Shown here: positions 1 through 7,859 of the stretch, in pieces
How the letters are laid out: every line of letters begins with the position of its first letter
Position numbering within the stretch: position 1 is the stretch's first letter
Assembly: GCA_023299965.1 (NCBI GenBank)
Contig: JALZVN010000347.1
Location: forward strand, 1 to 22,650
DNA length: 22,650 nt
Direction: 5' to 3'
Source of the DNA: Saprospiraceae bacterium
GTDB lineage: Bacteria; Bacteroidota; Bacteroidia; Chitinophagales; Saprospiraceae
The notes under the pieces: generated by a model
What the model was told of the DNA's origin: nothing
Databases searched by the model: none
The model's input: the letters and a program-made list of their open reading frames with translations, nothing else
Program-made: the position numbers and the translations under genes

Positions 1-1
1 G

Positions 2-50
2 AAAAACGCTCCTCTAGCTATGAAACCGAGAGGTTTCCTGCTAGGGAGCG
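2..50 (-). terminator. Rho-independent terminator of rplS
   Basis: Reading on the minus strand downstream of rplS, the RNA folds into one long interrupted hairpin. The arms are 45-50 with 7-12 (CGCTCC/GGAGCG), 40-44 with 14-18 (CTAGC/GCTAG) and 32-37 with 22-27 (GAAACC/GGTTTC), closed by a 4-nt loop at 28-31. The last stem base is followed at once by five T residues (complement of 2-6). This is the classical intrinsic terminator layout. It lies about 90 bp past the rplS stop. The plus strand has no T tract after the hairpin, so it should work only for leftward transcription. Confidence 0.85.
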
Positions 51-138
51 CCAACAAAAACTAGAGTCTAACCCAAGAAAGTTCTTTATATATAATAATT
101 ATATTGTTCTTTTCTGTAGTGCAAGTTTAAGTAAAAAT

Positions 139-495
139 TTACTTCTTTGTATATTTTCTTTCCTTAATTTTTGCTTTTTTACCAGTAAGTTCGCGAAGGT
201 AATACAATTTCGCTCTTCTTACCTTACCTCTTTTCAACACCTTAATCTCTGATATGTTTGGAGAATACAAAGGAAATATTCTTTCCACACCTACTCCGTT
301 AGACATTTTTCTAACAGTAAAGGTTTTAGTAGTCTCATTACCATTGATTTGTAAAACGTTGCCTCTGAAATCCTGAACTCTTTCTTTTGCTCCTTCTATA
401 ATCTTGTAGCTGACTACAATATTATCTCCAGGCTTAAATTCTGGTATTTCTCTCTTTGTTTCTAACTGTTCGTGAACGTATCTTATTGCATCCAT
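139..495 (-). CDS. rplS: 50S ribosomal protein L19
   Basis: This 118-residue protein has the normal length and pattern of bacterial L19, a small basic protein of the large ribosomal subunit that sits at the interface with the 30S subunit. Recognisable stretches are the N-terminal FKPGDNIVVSYKIIEG, the RVQDFRGNVL segment, FTVRKMSNGVGVERIFPLYSP, and the basic C-terminal KVRRAKLYYLRELTGKKAKI followed by a lysine-rich tail. The ATG start has no Shine-Dalgarno sequence, as usual in Bacteroidota. It appears to be monocistronic, with its own promoter box upstream and a strong terminator downstream, rather than in the rpsP-rimM-trmD-rplS cluster of Proteobacteria. Confidence 0.97.
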   Translation of the reverse strand: MDAIRYVHEQLETKREIPEFKPGDNIVVSYKIIEGAKERVQDFRGNVLQINGNETTKTFTVRKMSNGVGVERIFPLYSPNISEIKVLKRGKVRRAKLYYLRELTGKKAKIKERKYTKK

Positions 496-541
496 TTTTA
501 AGGTATTTTTGAAGGAATCAATCCTTCCTTGTTATGAAGCG

Positions 542-549
542 CAAATATA
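542..549 (-). promoter_or_regulatory. Putative -7 promoter box of rplS
   Basis: The minus strand reads TATATTTG, a full match to the Bacteroidota -7 consensus TAnnTTTG. It lies 46 nt upstream of the rplS ATG and 51 nt past the stop of the PKD gene. No convincing -33 TTG-type element is visible at the usual distance, so the call rests on the -7 box and position. Confidence 0.45.
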
Positions 550-593
550 CTACAATTTATAGAATATAGCTACGTGTACATGAAAAAAATATT

Positions 594-2867
594 TTATCGT
601 ATCAGAGTCGCGTATGCTTGGATCTGCTGCGCCCCTTCTCTGGGGCTTAGATAGGTTACCAGGACTACATATACTCCGTTAGGTAGATCAGGTCCGAAAT
701 TATCTTTCTGACCGTTCCAGCCCTGAAATTGATCATTGGTCTCAAAAATTAGCTCTCCCCATCTATCCCAGATTTGCATTCTGAAATCTGAAATATTCTC
801 AAGCGATCCGACTCCTAAATAAGTATCATTTTTATCATCATTGTTAGGTGTAAAGGCATTTGGTAGGAAGTAACTATCAAAAGGTATCACATCCACTGTT
901 GCAAAAGCCGTATCAATACACCCATTCTCAGCCGTAACTAAGAGAACTATCTCTTGTAAACCAGTATCTCTAAAAATAAAAATAGGATTTTGATCACGAG
1001 ATGCGCCTTCTCCATCAAAGTCCCATTGCCAATTGACCACATCTAAGGTGGATTGATCTGTAAAAAATACCTGAGGGTTGAGGTCTGTAACTTCATCCGG
1101 TCCGAAAGTAAAATCCGCCTCTGGTCCTTGCAGAATGGTAATAAAATTATTGAAGGTTTCACTGATTTCGCAATCAAAAGGAGATACAATATCAACAGAA
1201 ATATTAAAAGTTCCTATATCTGTAAATTCGTGTGTGGGGCTAATTTCTGTACTAGTATTCCCATCTCCGAAATTCCACAAAATATCGTAAGTACTATCAA
1301 TGGGCGTGGTTAAGTTATTAAATATAACAACCCCACCAGGAGAGCAAGCAATAAATGAATTAGGTTGCACGAGCACCTCTGAGGGTATTGGTGACCAATT
1401 TATGACCGTATCCATAGTACTTGCACATTCGTTGTTATCAATAACAGTAAGCTGTATATCTTTTAAACCTGGGTCCTGATAAAGTATGATAGGATTTTGT
1501 TCGCTTGAAGTATTATTGTCGTCTAAGTCCCATAACCATTGATTTATCATTTCGGCTCCCGTAAAACTAAAATCTGAGAATACCACTGGACCAACGATAC
1601 AGGTATCGAAATCTACATCGAAGCCTGCCACTATTTCAGGAAATACATTTACGAATATGTTCGCAGAATCTGCACAAGTTTGCCCTGGGTTAAGCAACAA
1701 CATGCCTTCATAAACACCAGTATCCGGGAATGTAACAAGCGGTTCAAACTCAGTGAATCTGATAACTTCTCCATTCTCTCCAGTATTAAACTCCCAATAA
1801 AAGTCTATAATATTGCTTCTTTCTCGGCTATTATTTTGAAACACAAACTCATCTTGCCCACATAGATTTACTAAAAATGATCTATCTCCTATTTGTTCAT
1901 CAAAAGGTATTTCCGCAACCACCGTTGGCTCGCATGTTGTTACATTAAATTGAAAATCTCTCTTAACTACACTTAGAAGTTCTCCATTTCGAAATTCTTC
2001 TATACAGACACCAACTACAAATTGACCATTTATGAGTGGTGTTCCTGTTATAATCCCAGTATCCTCATCTATGATCACTCTAGGTTCCCCACCTAAAGGA
2101 AATCTAGCATTGAAATTAGGCACCTGGTACAGAACATCATTATATGGTGGTGGTGCATCAGGATTTGGTGCTACTCCATTAATATCAGTTGATTGTCCTT
2201 GTCCTTGACCGGTACCAGCTAAACCTCCACCTAAAGAGGGAGCACAAAAACTATATTTTAATTGATCTCCTTCAGGATCAGTCGCGCTTTGATCTGCAAT
2301 TAATGGCTCTCCCGCACAGATTACTATTTCTGGGAAGAAATTGAATGTCGGAGAATTATTACATGTTTGTTGTGCAAATGGAGTCAACTCAATAGTATAG
2401 GTAGCTCCTGAACTTTGTGGATTTATTATGTTAAGAATACTATTATTTCTACAACATCTTGAATAAGTGATATCATAAGAGGTAGGGCTGTTTGGCAGAT
2501 TAGCTCTAAATGTATAAACGCCTCTTTCAACGCATGCGTTATCGGGTATAATCAAACATGGATTGTCTAAATTCGGAGGTACATTTGTAATAGTTGGTCT
2601 TTCTAAAATAACGTTAACTACTTCTTGCCCTTGAGAGAAAATAGAAACAGTACCTTGAGCTGACCCTGGTCCTGTGCTATCAAAATTGGCGCCCTGTAAA
2701 TCTGCACAATCCCTATAAACGTTCAGAGTAAACTCATAATCTCCATTTCCTAAACATACGTAGGTTATTTCTCCACCAACAATATGCCTTGCATTTACAA
2801 TCAATGGAACAAGGGTAAAAAAGAGAAGAAGAAGAAGACTGGATTTTCTTAATGACTTTATATACAT
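594..2867 (-). CDS. Secreted PKD-repeat protein with T9SS type B sorting domain
   Basis: This 757-residue protein begins with a signal peptide (about residues 1-26: basic KSLRKSS, then a run of leucines, ending VNA). The mature N-terminus RHIVGGEITYVCLGNGDYEFTL is typical of a family of large Bacteroidota surface proteins. A Cys-rich beta region runs to about 310 (RCCRNN, GEPLIADQSATDPEGD). Four PKD-like domains follow at about 340-410, 410-490, 500-580 and 583-662, with motifs such as WLWDLDD, LWNFGDG and WQWDFDG. Residues about 666-757 (FLPNAFTPNNDDKNDTY, MQIWDRWGELIFET, GWNG, LPNGVYVVLV) form the gliding-motility-associated CHU_C tail, the type B signal for the type IX secretion system. 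It is probably exported to the cell surface or released. The exact role is unknown; no catalytic domain is seen. Confidence 0.88.
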   Translation of the reverse strand: MYIKSLRKSSLLLLLFFTLVPLIVNARHIVGGEITYVCLGNGDYEFTLNVYRDCADLQGANFDSTGPGSAQGTVSIFSQGQEVVNVILERPTITNVPPNLDNPCLIIPDNACVERGVYTFRANLPNSPTSYDITYSRCCRNNSILNIINPQSSGATYTIELTPFAQQTCNNSPTFNFFPEIVICAGEPLIADQSATDPEGDQLKYSFCAPSLGGGLAGTGQGQGQSTDINGVAPNPDAPPPYNDVLYQVPNFNARFPLGGEPRVIIDEDTGIITGTPLINGQFVVGVCIEEFRNGELLSVVKRDFQFNVTTCEPTVVAEIPFDEQIGDRSFLVNLCGQDEFVFQNNSRERSNIIDFYWEFNTGENGEVIRFTEFEPLVTFPDTGVYEGMLLLNPGQTCADSANIFVNVFPEIVAGFDVDFDTCIVGPVVFSDFSFTGAEMINQWLWDLDDNNTSSEQNPIILYQDPGLKDIQLTVIDNNECASTMDTVINWSPIPSEVLVQPNSFIACSPGGVVIFNNLTTPIDSTYDILWNFGDGNTSTEISPTHEFTDIGTFNISVDIVSPFDCEISETFNNFITILQGPEADFTFGPDEVTDLNPQVFFTDQSTLDVVNWQWDFDGEGASRDQNPIFIFRDTGLQEIVLLVTAENGCIDTAFATVDVIPFDSYFLPNAFTPNNDDKNDTYLGVGSLENISDFRMQIWDRWGELIFETNDQFQGWNGQKDNFGPDLPNGVYVVLVTYLSPREGAQQIQAYATLIR

Positions 2868-2881
2868 ATACTAATTAATGC

Positions 2882-2953
2882 TAAAGGCTTACGAGTTATT
2901 GGAATTATTTATATTTTTTTAAACAAAACGTAATTAAATATTAAAGACTTACG
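2882..2953. repeat. 12-bp direct repeat upstream of the PKD gene
   Basis: TAAAGGCTTACG at 2882-2893 recurs as TAAAGACTTACG at 2942-2953, with one mismatch and a 60-bp spacing. Both copies lie in the 183-bp region between the divergent PKD gene and tsaC. They could be two sites for one regulator of either gene, but chance is not excluded. Confidence 0.35.
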
Positions 2954-3050
2954 TTTGTGTAATATAACTAAAAAAGCTGACTAGATTCCGTATATTAGTT
3001 AACACCACAATTTAACTCAATATTATGTAAAATCAACTACATTTCCTTAA

Positions 3051-3620
3051 ATGATAGACATTGACCATTTTGAAAAAAGCCTTCAGGTTCTTAACCAAGG
3101 CGGCACTATACTCTTTCCTACAGATACTATTTGGGGCATCGGCTGTGATGCTACAAATGCGCTAGCGGTAGACAAAGTATATTCTCTCAAGAAAAGAGAC
3201 AAACAGAAACCCCTAATAGTTCTGGCTTCTGACATAGGAATGATTAAGCAATATGTGATGCAGGTGCATCCTAAGCTTGAAACCCTACTGGAATATCATA
3301 CTCGACCAATCACAATTATCTATGATCATGAAAAAGGGCTCCCAACAAATGTAATTTCTAAAGACAACACCATTGGAATTCGGATTCCGCAAGACAATTT
3401 TTGCCGTGAACTGATCAGATCTTTTGGAAAACCAATAGTAGCTACTTCCGCAAATATTAGCAATGAGGCATTTCCTAAAAATTTTGGTGAGATCACCTCT
3501 AATGTGCTACAGAAAGTCGACTTCACGATTCCGTACCGTCAAAATGATACCAATTTTCTACCTCCGTCTGCCATAGTGCGATTGAGTCCTAATGAAGAAC
3601 TTATATTTTTGCGTAAATAA
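3051..3620 (+). CDS. tsaC: Threonylcarbamoyl-AMP synthase (Sua5/YciO/YrdC family)
   Basis: The 189-residue product is a single YrdC-type domain. These enzymes condense threonine, bicarbonate and ATP into threonylcarbamoyl-AMP, the first step of t6A formation at position 37 of ANN-decoding tRNAs in the cytoplasm. Family motifs seen are PTDTIWG (23-29), SLKKRDKQKPL (45-55, the basic nucleotide-binding segment), GIRIP and TSANIS (132-137). It is the short TsaC form: the extra C-terminal Sua5 domain is absent. The ATG follows the box TACATTTC at 3038-3045, one mismatch from TAnnTTTG, by only 5 nt, so the transcript may be almost leaderless. YciO paralogues cannot be fully excluded without alignment. 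Confidence 0.9.
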   Translation: MIDIDHFEKSLQVLNQGGTILFPTDTIWGIGCDATNALAVDKVYSLKKRDKQKPLIVLASDIGMIKQYVMQVHPKLETLLEYHTRPITIIYDHEKGLPTNVISKDNTIGIRIPQDNFCRELIRSFGKPIVATSANISNEAFPKNFGEITSNVLQKVDFTIPYRQNDTNFLPPSAIVRLSPNEELIFLRK

Positions 3621-3625
3621 AACAT

Positions 3626-3708
3626 GAGTCCACTCCGAAATTCATAAAAGTGAAATCTCATCCAGGATATTCCAATTTGTAGAATTCATCACTTTTCGGA
3701 GTGGGCTC
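3626..3708. repeat. 83-bp imperfect inverted repeat
   Basis: The outer arms GAGTCCACTCCGAAA (3626-3640) and TTTCGGAGTGGGCTC (3694-3708) are complementary over 15 positions with one G-T pair. An inner extension AAGTGA (3648-3653) with TCACTT (3689-3694) continues the stem after a bulge. ATTCAT occurs beside both arms (3640-3645 and 3684-3689). It starts 6 bp after the tsaC stop. It may act as a terminator for tsaC, although no T tract follows on the plus strand. It could also be a short MITE-like remnant. Confidence 0.6.
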
Positions 3709-3752
3709 AAACATCAATCTTCTCAAACCTTTCAGGTTCATCATACAAATAC

Positions 3753-3760
3753 TATATTTG
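3753..3760 (+). promoter_or_regulatory. Putative -7 promoter box of the GH36 gene
   Basis: TATATTTG fully matches TAnnTTTG and ends 6 nt before the ATG at 3767. Transcription from it would begin at or very near the start codon, giving a leaderless mRNA. The box lies inside the longer reading frame that could open at the GTG at 3701, which argues for the downstream start. Confidence 0.5.
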
Positions 3761-3766
3761 TCATGT

Positions 3767-5473
3767 ATGAAATGCACAGTTTACTACGATAACACTTCTG
3801 TTGAACCAACTCCAAATAAGATGAGTTTTTTTGAAGAACTCTACTTTGATTTCAAAGTAAGCTCTGAAAAGAATGCTCATCGAGCAAGCTTATTCGTTCA
3901 TCCAAAGCAAAGAATTCGTTTAGCAAAAGTAGAAATTGAGTTTTTCTATCAATTTAAGCGGACAGATCGGCTATTTTGTAATGGATTTCAATCGTGGTCG
4001 CAAAGTAAGATGTACAGTCCAAATGAATCAATACATCGTTTAAGAACGATTGCTAAACCATATTTCAAGTATTATGGCGATGATCATATGTTCGAGGAAA
4101 AACCACCAAAGCTATACTCCTGGACCTATGGATATGTACGGAATGAAAATCAATGTTTTCTTATTGGCAGCACTTTAGAGAACACTGCCTTTAGCTTAAT
4201 TGAATATGATACAGCAAAAAATATTATTAGATTAACTAAGCTATGTGACAATATCGAGCTTGATCATAGTTTTCCTATTTTCGATATCTTTGCAGACCAA
4301 GGATTAGAGAAAAATGTTTTTGATGCATATTTTAAAGCAGTAGAACCATCTTCTAACAAATTGAGTCCTAGCTTTGGCTGGACAAGCTGGTACCGTCATT
4401 ATAACAAAATCTCTGAGTCAAAAATACTATCAGATCTTAATGCATTTGCAAACAAGACGAATCAAGCTCCTTTTAATGACACAAGACGCATATTTCAAAT
4501 AGATGATGGCTTTCAATCATCTGTTGGAGATTGGTTGACACCATCAAATGATTTCCCAAATGGAATAGCTAAAGTGGCTAGTGCGATTACAAATGAAGGG
4601 CTTACACCTGGAGTTTGGATTGCCCCATTTGTTTGCAGCAAAGATTCTAAAGTTTTCGCCAATCATCAAGCTTGGCTACTGAAGGACAAAAAAGGTAATC
4701 CTATTAAGGCTGGATATAATTCCTTATGGGGTGGCTGGTATTATGCACTTGATTTTTACAACAAAGAGGTAAAGAATTACCTTACAGAGGTCTTTTTTAC
4801 ATATTTAAACAAATGGGGTTTTCAGCTCATAAAGGCAGATTTCTTGTTTGCAGCTTGTATTGCTCCTCCCTCAAATAAAACTAAAGGTCAAGTAATGCAT
4901 GAGGCCATGTCTTTCTTACATCAGCTGGTTGGTCAAAACCAATTATTAGCTTGTGGCGTACCTCTTGGAAGCACTTTTAACCTGAGCCATTACTGTCGTA
5001 TTGGTCCTGACACACATTTAGCTTGGGACCATGGATTACTGCGGTTCTTACGTAAACGTGAACGCGTCTCCACCATTGCCGCTCTAAGAACGATTATACA
5101 CAGAAGACACTTGGATGGTAATGTATTTTTGAATAATCCTGATGTGTTCATAATGCGCAAAGATGGACATAAGTTTGATAGTTATCAACAGTATACCATC
5201 CTACTCATACAGGTACTTTTTGGTAACCAGATTTTCAATTCTGATGACTGGGACGCGTATAGTGAAGAAACAATAGAGGAGATAAAAGGTCTTCTAGCAT
5301 TTAGAAATGCAGAAATAATAACTTGCGATGAGGTAGATGCGGACTTGTATAAAATAACTTTTGAAACCAACTCCAAATACATCGCATATATAAATTTAAC
5401 GAAAGTCAAATCACGAATGCCTAATTTGAATTACGAATTACTCCCATTTGAGAGTATCGTTCTTAAGAGATAA
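3767..5473 (+). CDS. GH36-family alpha-galactosidase-like glycoside hydrolase
   Basis: From the ATG at 3767 the protein has 568 residues and no signal peptide, so it should be cytoplasmic. The GH-D clan barrel is clear: FGWTSWYRHY, IFQIDDGFQ, GVWIAPF, then LIKADFLF with the probable nucleophile Asp358, and CRIGPDTH with the probable acid/base Asp415. The N-terminal part contains FCNGFQSWSQ, as in GH36 beta-sandwich domains. The expected reaction is hydrolysis of alpha-galactosides such as raffinose-type sugars, but related retaining activities in GH36 are possible. The frame stays open up to a GTG at 3701. That start is rejected because it lies in the arm of an inverted repeat and a -7 box sits between the two. 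A third candidate is the ATG at 3821. The stop lies 3 bp from the stop of the convergent peptidase gene. Confidence 0.85.
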   Translation: MKCTVYYDNTSVEPTPNKMSFFEELYFDFKVSSEKNAHRASLFVHPKQRIRLAKVEIEFFYQFKRTDRLFCNGFQSWSQSKMYSPNESIHRLRTIAKPYFKYYGDDHMFEEKPPKLYSWTYGYVRNENQCFLIGSTLENTAFSLIEYDTAKNIIRLTKLCDNIELDHSFPIFDIFADQGLEKNVFDAYFKAVEPSSNKLSPSFGWTSWYRHYNKISESKILSDLNAFANKTNQAPFNDTRRIFQIDDGFQSSVGDWLTPSNDFPNGIAKVASAITNEGLTPGVWIAPFVCSKDSKVFANHQAWLLKDKKGNPIKAGYNSLWGGWYYALDFYNKEVKNYLTEVFFTYLNKWGFQLIKADFLFAACIAPPSNKTKGQVMHEAMSFLHQLVGQNQLLACGVPLGSTFNLSHYCRIGPDTHLAWDHGLLRFLRKRERVSTIAALRTIIHRRHLDGNVFLNNPDVFIMRKDGHKFDSYQQYTILLIQVLFGNQIFNSDDWDAYSEETIEEIKGLLAFRNAEIITCDEVDADLYKITFETNSKYIAYINLTKVKSRMPNLNYELLPFESIVLKR

Positions 5474-5476
5474 AAA

Positions 5477-7126
5477 CTACTGTTTATGTGTAAGTTGGTT
5501 ATACGTTTTCTGTGCGTTTAAGGCCTCCTTGATAACTGGATCGTCCTTGTGCAAGATTTTGTAGAAAACTAAATCGCTATAAAGTTGCTTTCCTATTCTA
5601 GCTTTGAGATCATTTTTCAAAGCCATTTTAATAGAATTATTCAGTGAAGAACTAGTAACTGCATCATCATTTAAATCAGCATAGAAAGATTCTAGTTGAT
5701 CAATTGCAGTATCATCAAATTCAAACTCGTTTATGTACTCCTCCTCGCTCATTAATATGTCATTACCTTCTGAATAATGATAAGCAAAACGAGTAAGTAT
5801 ACTGTTTAATTCTATATAATAATTATCTAGCAAAAGCGAATCATAAGGGATATAAACATCTGGTGTTATACCTCCCCCAGCGTAAACTTGCCTTCCATTT
5901 GCTGTATAAAACTTGCTAGTATCCGAAATTTCAATCTGATCATTATTTGTAAATTCTCCTGAGTCAATTCTCTTTTTGAGATAACTATCATATTCTTCTT
6001 TCTCTTCGTAATCTCTTTGAATTAGTCGTCCTGCAGGTGTGTAGTATCTAGCTACGGTTAATCTCACAGCTGAACCGTCCTTAAGATCAAACTGTTCTTG
6101 TACGAGCCCTTTCCCATAAGACCTTCGACCAATAATCAAACCTCGATCCCAATCCTGAATCGCTCCGGCAACAATTTCACTAGCGGATGCAGAATTCTCG
6201 TCAATGAGCACACAAATTTTTTCAATATCGAACACGTTTCTACCAGCACTAAAAAACTCTTCCTTCTTTACATTTTTCCCAATCGTATAAACTAGCTTTT
6301 GGTCCTTTTCTGGAAAAATTTGATTCAGCACTTTTATTGCCTCGTGTAAATATCCACCTCCATTTTGACGTAAATCAAAAACAAGATTTTTCATTTCTGC
6401 CTCATCTATTAAATCTTTAAGCGCATCCATAAAGTCAGTAAAGGTATTGGCGCTAAACTTATTTAATTTAATATACCCTGTATTGTCATTAAGCATATAG
6501 TGTACATCCACACTCGAAACCACGATTCTATTTCTGGTAACTTCTTTAGTGATAGGTTGATTTTCTCCTTTTCTCAGAATCGTAAGATTTACTTTTGAGC
6601 CTGCTGCACCTCTGAGCTTACTTATTATATCAGACTCTTGCGAATCTTTGTCGTTATCGAATTGACTTTTAGCTCCAACTATTTTGTCTCCTTTTTGCAA
6701 TCCAGCTTCTAATGCTGGACCTCCATCAATAAGATTTAGAATAACAATAGTATCCTTAACCAATAGGTATTCAACACCAATCCCAACAAAGCTTCCTTCC
6801 AGCTGCTCATTTGCTTTTTTAACTTGATCTGCAGACATGTATAAAGAATGAGGATCTAGATCTTTAAACAAAGTAGTGATTGCAGACTCAACTAGCTTAT
6901 CGGCATTTATGGTATCTACATATTTTGCCTGAATATATCGTATCAATTCCTCTACTCTGCCTTGACCAATAGATTGGGTCGGCCCGTCACTATTCTCAAA
7001 TACTATTTTAGTTTTGTGTGCAGGAGGTTGCAGTTTTGCTCCTACGAGCATACCTCCTAACATCATTACCGCTAATAAAAGAGGCAACCACACATTAATC
7101 TTATTTTTACTTTCTTCTGTTTGCAT
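5477..7126 (-). CDS. S41 family C-terminal processing peptidase
   Basis: The 549-residue protein starts with a short basic N-terminus and one hydrophobic segment (about residues 12-31), so it is probably anchored to the inner membrane or exported, acting in the periplasm. A PDZ domain (FVGIGVEYLLVKDTIVIL, GGPALEAGLQKGDKIVGA) precedes the S41 core with LVFDLRQNGGGYLHEA. The Ser-Lys dyad is visible: ENSASASEIVAGAIQDW carries the nucleophile (Ser314) and RSYGKGLVQ the general base (Lys339) with Gln343. These enzymes trim or degrade proteins from their C-termini. The ATG at 7126 is chosen over a TTG two codons upstream. The frame ends 3 bp from the convergent GH36 stop. Confidence 0.93.
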   Translation of the reverse strand: MQTEESKNKINVWLPLLLAVMMLGGMLVGAKLQPPAHKTKIVFENSDGPTQSIGQGRVEELIRYIQAKYVDTINADKLVESAITTLFKDLDPHSLYMSADQVKKANEQLEGSFVGIGVEYLLVKDTIVILNLIDGGPALEAGLQKGDKIVGAKSQFDNDKDSQESDIISKLRGAAGSKVNLTILRKGENQPITKEVTRNRIVVSSVDVHYMLNDNTGYIKLNKFSANTFTDFMDALKDLIDEAEMKNLVFDLRQNGGGYLHEAIKVLNQIFPEKDQKLVYTIGKNVKKEEFFSAGRNVFDIEKICVLIDENSASASEIVAGAIQDWDRGLIIGRRSYGKGLVQEQFDLKDGSAVRLTVARYYTPAGRLIQRDYEEKEEYDSYLKKRIDSGEFTNNDQIEISDTSKFYTANGRQVYAGGGITPDVYIPYDSLLLDNYYIELNSILTRFAYHYSEGNDILMSEEEYINEFEFDDTAIDQLESFYADLNDDAVTSSSLNNSIKMALKNDLKARIGKQLYSDLVFYKILHKDDPVIKEALNAQKTYNQLTHKQ

Positions 7127-7134
7127 CAACAAGT

Positions 7135-7142
7135 CAAAAATA
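7135..7142 (-). promoter_or_regulatory. Putative -7 promoter box of the S41 peptidase gene
   Basis: The minus strand reads TATTTTTG, a match to TAnnTTTG, with 8 nt between it and the ATG at 7126. If used, it leaves a leader of only a few nucleotides. The region is T-rich, so a chance match is possible. Confidence 0.4.
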
Positions 7143-7293
7143 CAGCTTTAGGGACTTAAATATCTATTACATTGAAGAATTTACTCATAATAGACACATT
7201 TTTTTTGCAATCCTTGAGAATCAAACACATATGCTTCAAAATTAAGATATAAATAGTAGATTCTTTTTTAATTTCGAGAAATCTTAAACAAGT

Positions 7294-7755
7294 ATGCGTA
7301 TGATTGATAAATTAGATCGAGATATTTTAGCCACACTTCTCGAAAATGCAGATATGCCATATACGGAGGTTGCTAAAAAGCTATTTGTATCTGGAGGTAC
7401 AATTCATGTCAGAATGAAAAAACTTAGAGACCAGCTAGGTGTAGTCAAAGGAGCTCATCTGGCTATAGATCATACAAAACTAGGATACGATATTATCGCT
7501 TTTATCGGCATTTTCTTAGAAATGAGCTCAATGTATGAAGAGGTTACTGAACAACTAAAGGAAATCCCAGAAATTGTAAGTGCTCATTACACGACAGGAA
7601 ACTATAGTATTTTTGCTCGAATAGTATGCAAAGATACCAATCATTTGAGATCCATACTTTCTAATAAAATACAAAACATTAAGGGGATTCAGCGCACGGA
7701 GACGTTCATCTCTCTAGAAGGAAGCATAGACAGGCCGCTCCAAATCAGTGACTAA
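7294..7755 (+). CDS. Lrp/AsnC family transcriptional regulator
   Basis: The 153-residue product has the full Lrp/AsnC layout. An N-terminal winged helix-turn-helix (about residues 5-60: LDRDILATLLENADMPYTEVAKKLFVS, then GTIHVRMKKL as recognition helix) is followed by an alpha-beta ligand and oligomerisation domain (about 65-145: LGYDIIAFIGIFLEM, GNYSIFARIVCKD, IQRTETFISLE). Such proteins form octamers and commonly sense amino acids. It is transcribed alone and divergently from the peptidase gene. The target and ligand cannot be told from the sequence. The ATG codons at 7294 and 7300 are both possible starts; the difference is two residues. Confidence 0.93.
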   Translation: MRMIDKLDRDILATLLENADMPYTEVAKKLFVSGGTIHVRMKKLRDQLGVVKGAHLAIDHTKLGYDIIAFIGIFLEMSSMYEEVTEQLKEIPEIVSAHYTTGNYSIFARIVCKDTNHLRSILSNKIQNIKGIQRTETFISLEGSIDRPLQISD

Positions 7756-7775
7756 AATAATAACACTATATGGAA

Positions 7776-7810
7776 TACTTATTGCAGTACTAAAACGTTT
7801 ACTTATTGCA
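7776..7810. repeat. Paired 11-bp direct repeat, possible operator
   Basis: TACTTATTGCA occurs at 7776-7786 and again at 7800-7810, exactly 24 bp apart (a little over two helix turns), 50-85 bp upstream of the ATG at 7860. Same-face spacing suits a dimeric regulator. The upstream neighbour encodes an Lrp-type protein, but linking the two is inference. Confidence 0.4.
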
Positions 7811-7859
7811 TCGAGAGACAATATATTGTATTAGGTATATGTTTCCAGAAACCACACCC

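Noticed and set aside
1..60. tRNA or small RNA gene at the left edge
   Set aside because: The fold is a single hairpin followed by T5 on the rplS strand, with no cloverleaf; an intrinsic terminator explains it.
3701..3766. GTG-started extension of the GH36 protein ending in LYLSC, which looks slightly like a lipoprotein signal
   Set aside because: The -3 position is Tyr, the GTG lies in an inverted-repeat arm, and a full -7 box (3753-3760) sits inside the extension. The enzyme is more likely cytoplasmic.
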